From assembly GCF_040373385.1 (NCBI RefSeq), contig NZ_JBDXXH010000004.1, forward strand, positions 177,952 through 241,951: a DNA stretch of 64,000 nt, written 5' to 3'. The position numbers were made by a program, and so were the translations under genes. The stretch is from Nitratidesulfovibrio sp. (GTDB lineage Bacteria; Desulfobacterota; Desulfovibrionia; Desulfovibrionales; Desulfovibrionaceae). Shown piece by piece: positions 33,350-42,091 of this stretch; within the stretch, counting starts at the first letter, position 1, and every line of letters begins with the position of its first letter. The notes under the pieces were generated by a model, which was given only the letters and a program-made list of their open reading frames with translations, was not told the DNA's origin and ran no database searches.

Positions 33350-33359
33350 AAAGTGTCCG
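33350..33359 (+). promoter_or_regulatory. AAAGTGTCCG element upstream of prsT
   Basis: The third occurrence of the decamer, about 140 bases upstream of the sigma-54 promoter, a normal distance for an enhancer site. Confidence 0.5.
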
Positions 33360-33494
33360 GCTTGTTCATACGGCCCCTTCGAAAACAACGGCATTCCAGT
33401 TTTTCAATACGGATGGGCCGATCATGCGGTTGGCCTGAAGGCGTGAGGCTCAGGCGGGGCGTGGAGTTCTCTCCTTCCGACGGGCACGCGGCTC

Positions 33495-33511
33495 TTGGCA
33501 TGCTTTTGGCT
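33495..33511 (+). promoter_or_regulatory. Sigma-54 promoter of prsT and the exopolysaccharide cluster
   Basis: TTGGCATGCTTTTGGCT carries GG and GC ten bases apart, TGGCAT at -24 and TGGCT at -12. It predicts a start near 33522 and a leader of about 48 bases, closely matching the other sigma-54 leaders in the window. Confidence 0.75.
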
Positions 33512-33569
33512 CTTTATGATCGCCGTGAATAGCGCGCCCGTTCTTTTGTGAGTCAGCGAGGAGGATTCA

Positions 33570-36218
33570 GTGAAGATCAGCAGAGATATCGCAATGTGTT
33601 GTCTGATGCTCTCCGCGTTGTTGTGTGGCTGCGGTTCCGATCGTAGCGACGATTTTCTCACAGAGGGACGTAAGCTCATGGAACAGGGCAACCCCGGCGG
33701 AGCGGTCGTCTTTTTCAAAAATGCCCTGGAAAATAATCCGGGTGATTACGGGATGCATCTGGAACTTGGGAAAGCATATCTCAAGCTTGGCAAGTTCAAT
33801 CTTGCGGAGGTGGAACTGCAGAAGTGCTACCGTCAGCAACCCGGTGATCCGGGACTCAACCTTGCTCTGGGTGAGCTGTATGTGAAACGCAGCAATCCGG
33901 ATGCTGCCCAGACGCATCTGGCGCAGTTCGAGTCGTCCGTGGGCGCTACCGCCGCATCGCGCGAATTCACGGGGGTTGCCCTGTATCAGCAGAAGCACAG
34001 CGATGAGGCCCGGCATGCACTGGAACAATCCATCGAGCTTGATCCTTCGCGTGTCTCGTCCCGGCTTGTTCTTGCCAGGCTGCACCAGGCCCGCGGCGAT
34101 CTTGCGGCGGCACGGGCGGTTACCGACAAGGCCGTGGAAGTTGCTCCCACCAGCATCGAAGCGCTGAAGCAAAAGGCCGACCTGTTCATGCAGCAGGGCG
34201 ACATGGAGCAGGCGCTTGCCACCTTCCGGCAGGTGACCGCGCAGTATCCGCACGAAGAATATTCCCGTTACATGGTGGGCGCCTTGCTGCTGCAGACGGG
34301 CAAGGTGGAGGAAGCGCGCGCCGCCCTGGACGCCATGCGCCTGGATTTCAAGGACAGTTCGCTCGCTTTCCTGTTGGGGGGCATGCTGGCTTCACAGGAG
34401 CACGACTACGCCGAAGCGGTGACGCTGTTTCAGCGTAGCGTGGCCTTGCGGCCAAGCGTTGACGGCTACTTCAAGCTGGGAGTCGCCCTGTACGCCAAAG
34501 GTGATCTGGAAATCGCCCTCAGCCAGTTTCAGAGGATTCTGGATGTAGCGCCCCGCCATTCTGCCGCACGCCGCATGGTGGCCACGACCCTGTTGCGGCA
34601 GAAGCGCACCGGCGAGGCTATCGAGGAAGCCAGACGTCTGCTTGCCGACCATCCCGGCGATGCGGCGGCCCATTTGCTGCTCGCCAACGCATACCTGGCC
34701 GAAGGCGACACCTCTGGGGCCGAAAAGGAGTTCGAGGCAAGCCTGGCCATCGATTCCGGACAGATCGGTGCATTATTGCAGATCAGTGCGTTGCGGCAGT
34801 CCGTAGGCCGCATGGATGAGGCGCTGGAGGACCTGAAAATGGCGGTGGTTGTCGCCCCGGCCAGTTTGGCGGCGCGCAATGCCATCTACAGCTTCTATCT
34901 GGCCCGTGGCGATCTCGCCAAGGCCGAGGTTGTGGTGCGTGAAGGCCTGAACGGCACCCCGCAGGACGCGGTGCTTTACAGCATGCTGGTGCCGCTTCAT
35001 GCGCGCGAGAAGGACGACGCCAAGGCCCTGGATGCCATCGCCAAGGCGCATGTCGCAGATCCTGGCTTTGCCGAGGCCTACATGCTCGGCGCGCGCCTGC
35101 ACGCGGCTGCGGGCAGAAACGGGCAGGCGCTGGCGGAATGTGATGCCTATCTTGCCTATGCTCCTGATGCACAAGGTTTTCTTGTGGCTTCTGGCGCGCT
35201 GCTGGACCTGCTTGGCCGTACAGAGGAGGCCGATGCGCGCTACGCGCGGGCGCTGCTTGGCAAGAACCCCCGGGTGGTGCTGCTGGCGGCCACCCGAGAG
35301 GCGGCTGCCGGGCGACCGGAAAAGAGCAGGAAACTGCTTGAAGCGGCGCTTGCGGTTCATGACATGGAGTCGCTGCGAGAGGCGTTGGCCGTGCTGTACG
35401 TGCGCTCCAGCCAGCCAGACAAGGCCATTGCGCTGTACGACGCACTTGAAATCACCAGGCCACACGAGGCAGCCATCGGCAGATACCGCCTGCTGATGTC
35501 GCTCGGCAAGAATGAGGATGCAGTGGCCGTGGGCCGCAAGATGATGCAGCGCGAACCTGCGTCGCCCCTCGGAGCCATACTGGTGGCCACGGCCTTCGAA
35601 AGCATGGGCAAGCGGAAGGATGGGCTGCGCGAGCTGGATGCCGCCTATAACCATGTGCCGTCACCGGATCTGCTTGTCGCCATGGGTGGCATGAGCGAAC
35701 GCGACGGCGATCCCGTGAAGGCAGAGACATACTACCGCAAGGCCCTGAAACTGAAGGGCGACAGCCCCGCCATGATGGCCCTTGCAGGGCTGCACATGCG
35801 CCGCAACGAGTTGGCCCCGGCCATTGAATTGTACAGCAGCGTCGTATCGCTGCAACCGGACAATGTCGTGGCGCTGAACAACCTCGCCATGGCCTATTCG
35901 CGCAAGAACGGCGAGCAGCGACGGGCATTGCAGCTGTCACTCCAGGCGTACATGCGTTCGCCCGACAGCGTGGACGTGCTGGATACGCTGGGCACCTGCC
36001 TCATGCTCAACGACAGGGCGGACGATGCCTCGCGCGCATTCACGCGGGCCGTGGCCCTGTGGCCCGAAAACCCGACGCTGCGCTACCGCCTTGCCGAGTC
36101 GCACTTCAAGGCCGGACGCAAGGAACAGGCTGCGGAGCATGCCCGCGTGGCGCTTACGGCAACGGATTTTCCCGAGGCGGGCAAGGCGCGTGAACTGCTT
36201 GGCAAGGCAGGTAACTAG
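33570..36218 (+). CDS. prsT: PEP-CTERM system TPR-repeat lipoprotein PrsT
   Basis: An 882-residue protein composed almost wholly of tetratricopeptide repeats after a lipoprotein-type signal (CCLMLSALLCGCGSD, Cys at the LCGC box). Length, TPR content and position at the head of an exosortase-linked exopolysaccharide cluster match PrsT. TPR lipoproteins in such clusters are thought to scaffold the polysaccharide export machinery in the periplasm. The start is GTG at 33570 behind an excellent GAGGAGG. It is the first gene behind the sigma-54 promoter at 33495 and is followed after 20 bases by the sugar transferase. Confidence 0.92.
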   Translation: MKISRDIAMCCLMLSALLCGCGSDRSDDFLTEGRKLMEQGNPGGAVVFFKNALENNPGDYGMHLELGKAYLKLGKFNLAEVELQKCYRQQPGDPGLNLALGELYVKRSNPDAAQTHLAQFESSVGATAASREFTGVALYQQKHSDEARHALEQSIELDPSRVSSRLVLARLHQARGDLAAARAVTDKAVEVAPTSIEALKQKADLFMQQGDMEQALATFRQVTAQYPHEEYSRYMVGALLLQTGKVEEARAALDAMRLDFKDSSLAFLLGGMLASQEHDYAEAVTLFQRSVALRPSVDGYFKLGVALYAKGDLEIALSQFQRILDVAPRHSAARRMVATTLLRQKRTGEAIEEARRLLADHPGDAAAHLLLANAYLAEGDTSGAEKEFEASLAIDSGQIGALLQISALRQSVGRMDEALEDLKMAVVVAPASLAARNAIYSFYLARGDLAKAEVVVREGLNGTPQDAVLYSMLVPLHAREKDDAKALDAIAKAHVADPGFAEAYMLGARLHAAAGRNGQALAECDAYLAYAPDAQGFLVASGALLDLLGRTEEADARYARALLGKNPRVVLLAATREAAAGRPEKSRKLLEAALAVHDMESLREALAVLYVRSSQPDKAIALYDALEITRPHEAAIGRYRLLMSLGKNEDAVAVGRKMMQREPASPLGAILVATAFESMGKRKDGLRELDAAYNHVPSPDLLVAMGGMSERDGDPVKAETYYRKALKLKGDSPAMMALAGLHMRRNELAPAIELYSSVVSLQPDNVVALNNLAMAYSRKNGEQRRALQLSLQAYMRSPDSVDVLDTLGTCLMLNDRADDASRAFTRAVALWPENPTLRYRLAESHFKAGRKEQAAEHARVALTATDFPEAGKARELLGKAGN

Positions 36219-36238
36219 CATGGCGGAGGTGAAGACGC

Positions 36239-37633
36239 ATGCTTGATGCTCCGGTCATGCGGCTGCTGCGCGATTCGGTCTGGCTGCTGCTGGCGCTGGG
36301 TTTTGGCCTTGTGCCTGCCTTTGCCAGCTTCGGCATCAGGGGCATCCCCCCCGCGCCGGACATGCTGGTACTGGCGGCGGTGGTGCTGCTGTGCGTCCAT
36401 GGCGTGGAGAGGCTGGACCCGCCCGCAGCGCGTGAGGCTGGTCTTTTCCGGACCGCCGCAGCCGTGCTTGCAGCATCCGTAGTGCTGTATGCGCTGAACG
36501 TGGGGCAGGGGGTGCTGTTCCGGCACGAAACGCAAGGGCTTGCCGTGCTGGTCTGGTTTGCCCTGTTGCGTGGCGCCTGCATCGTGCTTTCTGGCTATTG
36601 GCGGTTTTTTCCGTCGCTGGCACCCGGGGTGCTGGTGCTCGGCAGCGGCGAGGGCCTGCGCGCCATGCGTCAACTGGTGGCGTCAACCGATGGCCGCTAC
36701 CGGCTCAAGGGGGTCATTCCCTGCGCCAGTGAAGAGCGCGCCGGGGCCTGGGCGGGCCGCTGCGGGCCGGTGGACCCCGCTGCCGCGCTAGATGCCGCGA
36801 TGCGTGCGGCTCTTGCGGGTGACGGGCTTGTCGCCGTCGTCCGGCGCGAAAAGGTGCGGATCATTGTCGTCTGTCTTGCCGAACGGCGCGGCACCTTTCC
36901 CGTCGATGCCGTGCTGCGCTGCCGCATGGCGGGGGTCGAGGTGTTGGATTCCTCCAGTTTCTACGAACGCGTGACCCGCAAGCTGTACATAGAGAACATG
37001 ACGCCGAGCTGGCTCATTTTCGCGCCGGGGTTTCGCATCTCGCGGTGGCGCAACGCCATGAAGCGTCTGGCGGATATCGTGCTGGCGCTGCTGGCGCTTG
37101 CCGTCGTCGGGCCGTTCCTGCCGCTGGTGGCGCTGGCGGTCAGGCTCGAGTCCGCGGGACCGGTGTTTTTCCGGCAGGTGCGGGTAGGGCGAGGAGGCCG
37201 TGAATTCGTCATTTTCAAGTTTCGGACCATGCGTGACGGGGCGGAAAGGGACACCGGCCCCGTGTGGGCACGCATAGGCGACAGCCGTGTGACACCGCTG
37301 GGGGCCATGCTGCGCCGGTTCCGCATCGACGAGCTTGCGCAACTCGCCAATGTGCTGCGGGGCGACATGAGCTTCATCGGTCCACGTCCGGAGCGTCCCG
37401 AATTCGTGGAAGGCCTGAGCCGCGACATTCCGTTTTATTCGGAGCGGCACGCGGTAAAGCCGGGCCTCACCGGCTGGGCGCAGGTCCGGTACCCCTACGG
37501 CGCGAGCAGGGAGGATGCGTTGGAAAAGCTGCGGTACGACCTCTACTACATCAAGAACGGTTCATGGAAATTGGATGTGGAGATACTTTTCAGGACACTT
37601 GGCGTCATACTTCTAGGTTACGGAGCGAGATGA
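36239..37633 (+). CDS. Exosortase-system initiating sugar transferase (polyprenyl glycosylphosphotransferase)
   Basis: A 464-residue membrane enzyme. It has several hydrophobic segments in the first 125 residues, a central nucleotide-binding-like domain (VLVLGSGEGLRAMRQL), one more membrane segment (ADIVLALLALAVVGPFLPLV) and a C-terminal bacterial sugar transferase domain with FFRQVRVGRGGREF, FKFRTMRDGAERD, RRFRIDELAQLANVL, DMSFIGPRPERPEF and KPGLTGWAQVRYPYG. It transfers a sugar phosphate from UDP-sugar to undecaprenyl phosphate, starting the exopolysaccharide repeat. Architecture and neighbours match the XrtA-associated EpsB-like group. Confidence 0.92.
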   Translation: MLDAPVMRLLRDSVWLLLALGFGLVPAFASFGIRGIPPAPDMLVLAAVVLLCVHGVERLDPPAAREAGLFRTAAAVLAASVVLYALNVGQGVLFRHETQGLAVLVWFALLRGACIVLSGYWRFFPSLAPGVLVLGSGEGLRAMRQLVASTDGRYRLKGVIPCASEERAGAWAGRCGPVDPAAALDAAMRAALAGDGLVAVVRREKVRIIVVCLAERRGTFPVDAVLRCRMAGVEVLDSSSFYERVTRKLYIENMTPSWLIFAPGFRISRWRNAMKRLADIVLALLALAVVGPFLPLVALAVRLESAGPVFFRQVRVGRGGREFVIFKFRTMRDGAERDTGPVWARIGDSRVTPLGAMLRRFRIDELAQLANVLRGDMSFIGPRPERPEFVEGLSRDIPFYSERHAVKPGLTGWAQVRYPYGASREDALEKLRYDLYYIKNGSWKLDVEILFRTLGVILLGYGAR

Positions 37634-37634
37634 C

Positions 37635-38441
37635 ATGAAAGCGCTGCGCATTATTTTAATGGCGTTGACTGTCGCATGTACGGCAAGTTTTGGCATGTGT
37701 GCCGACTACATTATAGATATAGGTGATGTCCTGCATGTGCATGTGTGGGGTGAGAAAGAACTTGATGTGCAGACAAATGTACGCCCTGACGGAAAAATAA
37801 CGCTTCCCGGCGTGGGTGATGTGGATGCTGCCGGAAATACCACGGTGCAGCTGCAGGAAAGAATTGCAGAAACACTCGGCACAATTGTCCGTGATCCCAT
37901 GGTGACCGTATCCGTCAGCACCTCGCACAACAATGCCGTGGTGGTGCACGGAGCGGGTGTCAAGCCGGGGGTCGTGCCGCTTGAGGGGCGGACAACGTTG
38001 TTGCAGTTGCTGACGCGCATCGCGCCCGAAAGCACGGCGGATCTCGATGCCGCCACGCTTACACGCAACGGCACCGTGATGATGACCGGATTCCGTGATC
38101 TCTACGAGCGCGGGGCAACCGCCGCCGACATGAACCTGATGGGGGGCGACCGGATCTTCGTGCCCTTTCGGGAAAAGTGGAATGTCTACGTCATAGGGGC
38201 TGTCGAAAAACCGATGGCCATCCCCCACCACGAAGGCATGACCATGCTTGAGGCAGTGCTTGCCGCGGGTGGCTTCACCCGGTTTGCCGATCGCAACCAG
38301 ACAGAGATTGTCCGCGACACGAAAGGGCAGCGGCAGGTCATGCGCGTGCGTGCGGGCGACCTTATCGACAAGGGCGACCTTGGCGAGAACAGGCTGTTGA
38401 TGCCGGGGGACTATGTCATCGCGAAAAAGGGGCTCTTCTAG
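37635..38441 (+). CDS. Polysaccharide export protein (Wza-like)
   Basis: A 268-residue secreted protein with a signal peptide (MKALRIILMALTVACTASFG, then MCAD). The poly-export domain starts YIIDIGDVLHVHVWGEKELD and continues with VRPDGKITLPGVGDVDAAG. Two SLBB-like segments follow (AVVVHGAGVKPGVVPLEG and WNVYVIGAVEKPMAIPHHEG). It forms, or is part of, the outer-membrane/periplasmic channel for the polysaccharide. There is no convincing lipobox, so it may be soluble and pair with another outer-membrane component such as the beta-barrel protein at 42092. One base separates it from the preceding stop, and GGAG precedes the start. Confidence 0.9.
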   Translation: MKALRIILMALTVACTASFGMCADYIIDIGDVLHVHVWGEKELDVQTNVRPDGKITLPGVGDVDAAGNTTVQLQERIAETLGTIVRDPMVTVSVSTSHNNAVVVHGAGVKPGVVPLEGRTTLLQLLTRIAPESTADLDAATLTRNGTVMMTGFRDLYERGATAADMNLMGGDRIFVPFREKWNVYVIGAVEKPMAIPHHEGMTMLEAVLAAGGFTRFADRNQTEIVRDTKGQRQVMRVRAGDLIDKGDLGENRLLMPGDYVIAKKGLF

Positions 38442-38442
38442 C

Positions 38443-39948
38443 ATGCCGCCGGAAGGGCAACGCCAGGAGAGATCGTGTGCGCCTGCGGCAGAGGGGCCGG
38501 ATATTCGGCGCCACCTGGCCCTGCTGCGCGAACGAGCCGTGCCGTTCTGCATCATCACCGTGGTCGTCACCCTGCTTGGCGTTGCCGCAAGCTATGTGCT
38601 GCCCAAAAGGTATCAGGCCAACTCCACCGTCTCCATCGAGCAGAACGTCATCAGCGACTTCGTCAAGGGCATTGCCATCACCCCTTCACTTGAAGCCAAG
38701 ATGCGCATCATCAAGGTTTCGGTGCTCAGCCGTCGGACGCTGCTCCAGGTCATTCAGGACCTGGACATGGACCTCGATGCCAAGGGTGATGATCTGGAAC
38801 GGCTCATAGAGACTACCCGCAACAACGTCGATATCGGGCACGACGAGAAAAAGGGGCTGTTCTACATCCACTATGTGAATTCCTCGCCCGTGCGGGCGCG
38901 CGACTTCGTGAACACCCTGACCCGGCGCTACATCGAGGAAAGCACGGCCTCCAAGCGCGAGGAATCGTACGAGGCCACCCGCTTTCTGTCCGACCAGATA
39001 GCGGTGTTCCAGAAGCGCATCGACACGGCGCAGCAGGGCATAGACGAATTCAAGTCGGACAAGGGGCTCATACTCAGCCTCAACGAGAACATCCTGCGCG
39101 AGGAAATCAAGGAAACGGAACACCGCCTTGGAGAAACGCGCATCCGCAAGAACGAGCGCCTCGCCCAGTTGAACATCATGGAGCACTCCTCGTCCGGCGG
39201 CGGGAAGCTGGCGGAGAAGGAGGCCACCTATCGGGCCATGTTGCGCACCTACACGGAACGCCACCCTGACATGGTGCGGGCGCGCAACGAGATAGAGGCC
39301 ATGCGCGTCGGGCCGCCATCGGGTGGCGGGCGCACGGCCAGCCTTGAATACCAGCGGGTCAAGGTCGAACTGGACGCGCTTACGGAAATGGAGCGCGCCC
39401 AGCTTGAATTGCTGGAAAAGGACAAGCGGCTGCTGCAGGAACTGCCGGCCGTCCAGACGGAACTGAAGGTTCTCGAACAGACCCGCCAGAACGAGATGCT
39501 GATCTACGAGCAACTGGTTGCGCGCTACGGGCAGTCCGAAGTGTCGAAACAGATGGAGTTGCAGGACAAGGCCGTCAGCTTCCGCATCATTGAGCCGGCC
39601 ATTCTGCCGCTGGTGCACAAGTTCCCCAACCGGCCGCTGATCATGATCGGGTCCATCTTCTTCGGCATGGCCCTGGCCGCCGGGAGCATCGTCGCCCACG
39701 ATATCGCCGTGCGCCGCGTGCGCTCCCTGGAAGACCTGACCTCGCTCGGGTGCCAGGTGCTCGGCGTACTGCCGCGCATAGAGACGCTGCGGGACACGGC
39801 GCTGCTGCGGCGGCGCGCGTGGGCCATGGGCATCACGGCGGTGATCCTCCTGCTGGTGTCGGTGCTGGCGCTGGCCGAGTATCTCGGCTTTCACGGTGTG
39901 GATTCGTTGTTTGCACGCATCCGGGCCAGTCTTTTCAACAGCATCTGA
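38443..39948 (+). CDS. Wzz-type polysaccharide chain-length determinant
   Basis: A 501-residue inner-membrane protein with a membrane segment at the N-terminus (AVPFCIITVVVTLLGVAASYV), a long periplasmic coiled-coil region (about 150-400), and a second membrane segment preceded by KFPNRPLIMIGSIFFGMAL. A third hydrophobic segment follows near the C-terminus (ITAVILLLVSVLALAEYLG). It would set polymer length and act as co-polymerase, working with the separate tyrosine autokinase encoded next. The start at 38443 is one base after the previous stop. Confidence 0.9.
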   Translation: MPPEGQRQERSCAPAAEGPDIRRHLALLRERAVPFCIITVVVTLLGVAASYVLPKRYQANSTVSIEQNVISDFVKGIAITPSLEAKMRIIKVSVLSRRTLLQVIQDLDMDLDAKGDDLERLIETTRNNVDIGHDEKKGLFYIHYVNSSPVRARDFVNTLTRRYIEESTASKREESYEATRFLSDQIAVFQKRIDTAQQGIDEFKSDKGLILSLNENILREEIKETEHRLGETRIRKNERLAQLNIMEHSSSGGGKLAEKEATYRAMLRTYTERHPDMVRARNEIEAMRVGPPSGGGRTASLEYQRVKVELDALTEMERAQLELLEKDKRLLQELPAVQTELKVLEQTRQNEMLIYEQLVARYGQSEVSKQMELQDKAVSFRIIEPAILPLVHKFPNRPLIMIGSIFFGMALAAGSIVAHDIAVRRVRSLEDLTSLGCQVLGVLPRIETLRDTALLRRRAWAMGITAVILLLVSVLALAEYLGFHGVDSLFARIRASLFNSI

Positions 39949-39961
39949 AAGGGGAGAGGCC

Positions 39962-40864
39962 ATGAGCAGAATCGAGGAAGCGCTCGAACGGGCGCGCAGG
40001 GAACAACAAAGACCAGCCGAAGGGGGAAGCGGGCCGCCTTCCGGGCCGCTATTGCCGGCGCTCATCCCCACGGTTCCTCCGCCCTTCCGGGAATCCACGC
40101 CCCCCCCTGACGCGCAGGCCGAGTCGCCCCGCAGGCAGGTGCGGCTGGACTCCAAGCTCATCGCGGCCGCAGGCTTCGGGTCTCCCCTGGGCGAAGAATA
40201 CCGCAAGCTCAAGGAGCGGATCGTGCACATGGCCAGGCGCGGCGGCTCCATGAACATGTTCATGGTCACAAGCTCGGTCATGGGCGAAGGCAAGACGCTT
40301 GTCTCGGCCAACCTTGCCATCAGCCTTGCCCAGGAATTCGACAGCACGGTGCTGCTCGTCGATGCCGATCTGCGCGCGCCGAGCAGCCACCTTCTGTTCG
40401 GCGTGGATACCTCGCCGGGGCTTTCCGAGTGCCTGCTGGACAATGTTCCCCTCAGCCAGGCGCTGGTTCCCACCGGGGTGGGACGGTTGTCGTTCCTGCC
40501 CGCCGGGCGGCAGTTGCAGAACCCAGGAGAGTTGTTCGCTTCTTCGCGCATGGAGATCATGCTTCAGGAGATGAAGCGTCGTTATTCCGACCGCTACATC
40601 ATCATCGACACCGCACCGGTGCTGCCCTTTGCGGAAACGCGCATCCTGAGCCGCATCGTGGACGGGGTACTGCTGGTGGCGCGGGAGAACATGGCCTCGG
40701 TGGACGGGTTGCGCAGCACGTTCGAGGCCATCGAAGGGGCCAACGTGCTTGGTGTCGTCTACAACGACGCAAGCCGTGTCTCGTGGCCGAGCTACCCCGG
40801 CTACGGCGACAGGTATGGCCTGGCCTGCGGCTATGGCCGGCGCGACCACCTTGGCAACCCGTAA
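39962..40864 (+). CDS. Exosortase-system tyrosine autokinase (BY-kinase)
   Basis: A 300-residue cytoplasmic P-loop kinase. It begins MSRIEEALERARREQQ, the typical start of the XrtA-linked group, followed by a Pro-rich linker. Walker A is SSVMGEGKTLVSAN, Walker A' is VLLVDADLRAPS and Walker B is RYIIIDTAP. A Tyr cluster near the C-terminus (SYPGYGDRYGLACGYG) is the likely autophosphorylation site. It lacks a membrane part because the Wzz-type protein supplies it. Its phosphorylation cycle would control chain length and export. GGGGAG precedes the ATG. Confidence 0.92.
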   Translation: MSRIEEALERARREQQRPAEGGSGPPSGPLLPALIPTVPPPFRESTPPPDAQAESPRRQVRLDSKLIAAAGFGSPLGEEYRKLKERIVHMARRGGSMNMFMVTSSVMGEGKTLVSANLAISLAQEFDSTVLLVDADLRAPSSHLLFGVDTSPGLSECLLDNVPLSQALVPTGVGRLSFLPAGRQLQNPGELFASSRMEIMLQEMKRRYSDRYIIIDTAPVLPFAETRILSRIVDGVLLVARENMASVDGLRSTFEAIEGANVLGVVYNDASRVSWPSYPGYGDRYGLACGYGRRDHLGNP

Positions 40865-40876
40865 ACGGAGGCTGGG

Positions 40877-42070
40877 GTGTACACGGAATATTTCCGGTTT
40901 CGCGCGAAGCCGTTCGAACTGCTGCCGAACCCGGACTTCCTGTATCCGAGCAAGGCCCATCGGAAGGCCATCGCCTACCTTGAGTACGGGCTGCTGGAGA
41001 GAGCCGGATTCATTCTGCTGACCGGCGAGGTTGGTGCGGGCAAGACGACGCTCATTCGCGACCTGCTCAAGCGCACCACGGGTAACGTCCCCATGTCGAA
41101 GGTGTTCAACACCTGCGTGGACGCGACGCAACTGGTGGCCATGATCAACGATGATTTCGGGCTTGAGACGCAAGGCAGGGACAAGGTGACCATGCTGCGC
41201 GACCTGAATTCCTATCTCATCGAGCAGTTCGCCGCGCGAAAGCACCCCGTGCTGATCATCGACGAGGCGCAAAACCTGCCCCCCGAGGTGCTTGAGGAAC
41301 TGCGCATGCTGTCGAATCTGGAGACGGACAACGCCAAGCTGCTTCAGATCATACTCGTCGGGCAGCCAGAGTTGCGCGACCGCATTCGTTCCCCGCAGCT
41401 TATCCAGTTGCGGCAACGCATTCTGGTGCAGTGCCATCTTTCGCCGCTCACTGCCGAGGAGACTGCGGAATATGTCCTCTTTCGGCTTGAACGCGCCGGC
41501 AACCGCGATGCGTTGCAGTGGGGGCCGGATGTCCTGGACATGATCCACAAGGCCACCCGCGGAGTGCCCCGCCTGGTCAACATCCTGTGCGGGTATGCCT
41601 TGCTTGATGCCTATGCCGCCGACCGCAGGCATGTGGCGGCGGAAATGCTGGACGACCTGCTGAAATCCATGGATTTCGAGCGCCAGTTCTGGCCCACGGC
41701 GGAAGCCATGCCCGATGCGGACGCCACGGTCGGCGTTTCTCCGGCCGGGGCAGCGCTGCCGCCAGCGGTCACCTCGCCCCGGCTTTCGCCCGCGTTGCAG
41801 CGGGTCAGCGCGCTGCTTTCCGGTGTGTTGCAACGGGTGGGCGAGTTGGAGCAGGCGCAGGCGCGCGCGGGCGAGGATGCGCACCTGCAACTGGCCGAGC
41901 GCCAGCGGTCGCTTGAACACCGTGTGGTGCAACTGGCCGAGTGCGTCGAACGGATGAACCTTGGCCAGGCGTTGCAGCAGGTGCAGGTAACGCGCGAAGT
42001 GGCGCCTTCGGTGGAGCGCAAGCCCGCGCGGCGGCAGGGGTGGATACGGCGGTGGCTTGCGGGCGGGTAG
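40877..42070 (+). CDS. Exosortase-system-associated ExeA/GspA-like ATPase
   Basis: A 397-residue AAA ATPase. The first 270 residues match the family: MYTEYFRFRAKPFELLPNPD, Walker A LTGEVGAGKTTLIRD, Walker B VLIIDEAQNLPPE and sensor LVGQPELRDRI. The C-terminal 120 residues are Ala/Pro-rich with a short coiled coil and a basic end (RRQGWIRRWLAGG). Proteins of this group (the TIGR03015 type) regularly sit in XrtA clusters. The biochemical role is not settled, possibly peptidoglycan-linked assembly of the export complex. The start codon is GTG at 40877 with GGAGG six bases before. Confidence 0.9.
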   Translation: MYTEYFRFRAKPFELLPNPDFLYPSKAHRKAIAYLEYGLLERAGFILLTGEVGAGKTTLIRDLLKRTTGNVPMSKVFNTCVDATQLVAMINDDFGLETQGRDKVTMLRDLNSYLIEQFAARKHPVLIIDEAQNLPPEVLEELRMLSNLETDNAKLLQIILVGQPELRDRIRSPQLIQLRQRILVQCHLSPLTAEETAEYVLFRLERAGNRDALQWGPDVLDMIHKATRGVPRLVNILCGYALLDAYAADRRHVAAEMLDDLLKSMDFERQFWPTAEAMPDADATVGVSPAGAALPPAVTSPRLSPALQRVSALLSGVLQRVGELEQAQARAGEDAHLQLAERQRSLEHRVVQLAECVERMNLGQALQQVQVTREVAPSVERKPARRQGWIRRWLAGG

Positions 42071-42091
42071 CTCTTGGCCCGTCCCGGGACG

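Larger units (their letters stand above)
32786..33569. other. Long regulatory spacer upstream of prsT
   Basis: Nearly 800 bases without a supported gene. It carries the AAAGTGTCCG element (33350-33359) and a sigma-54 promoter (33495-33511). The remainder, 32786-33300, is GC-rich and shows no open frame with motifs or a ribosome site. Confidence 0.6.
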
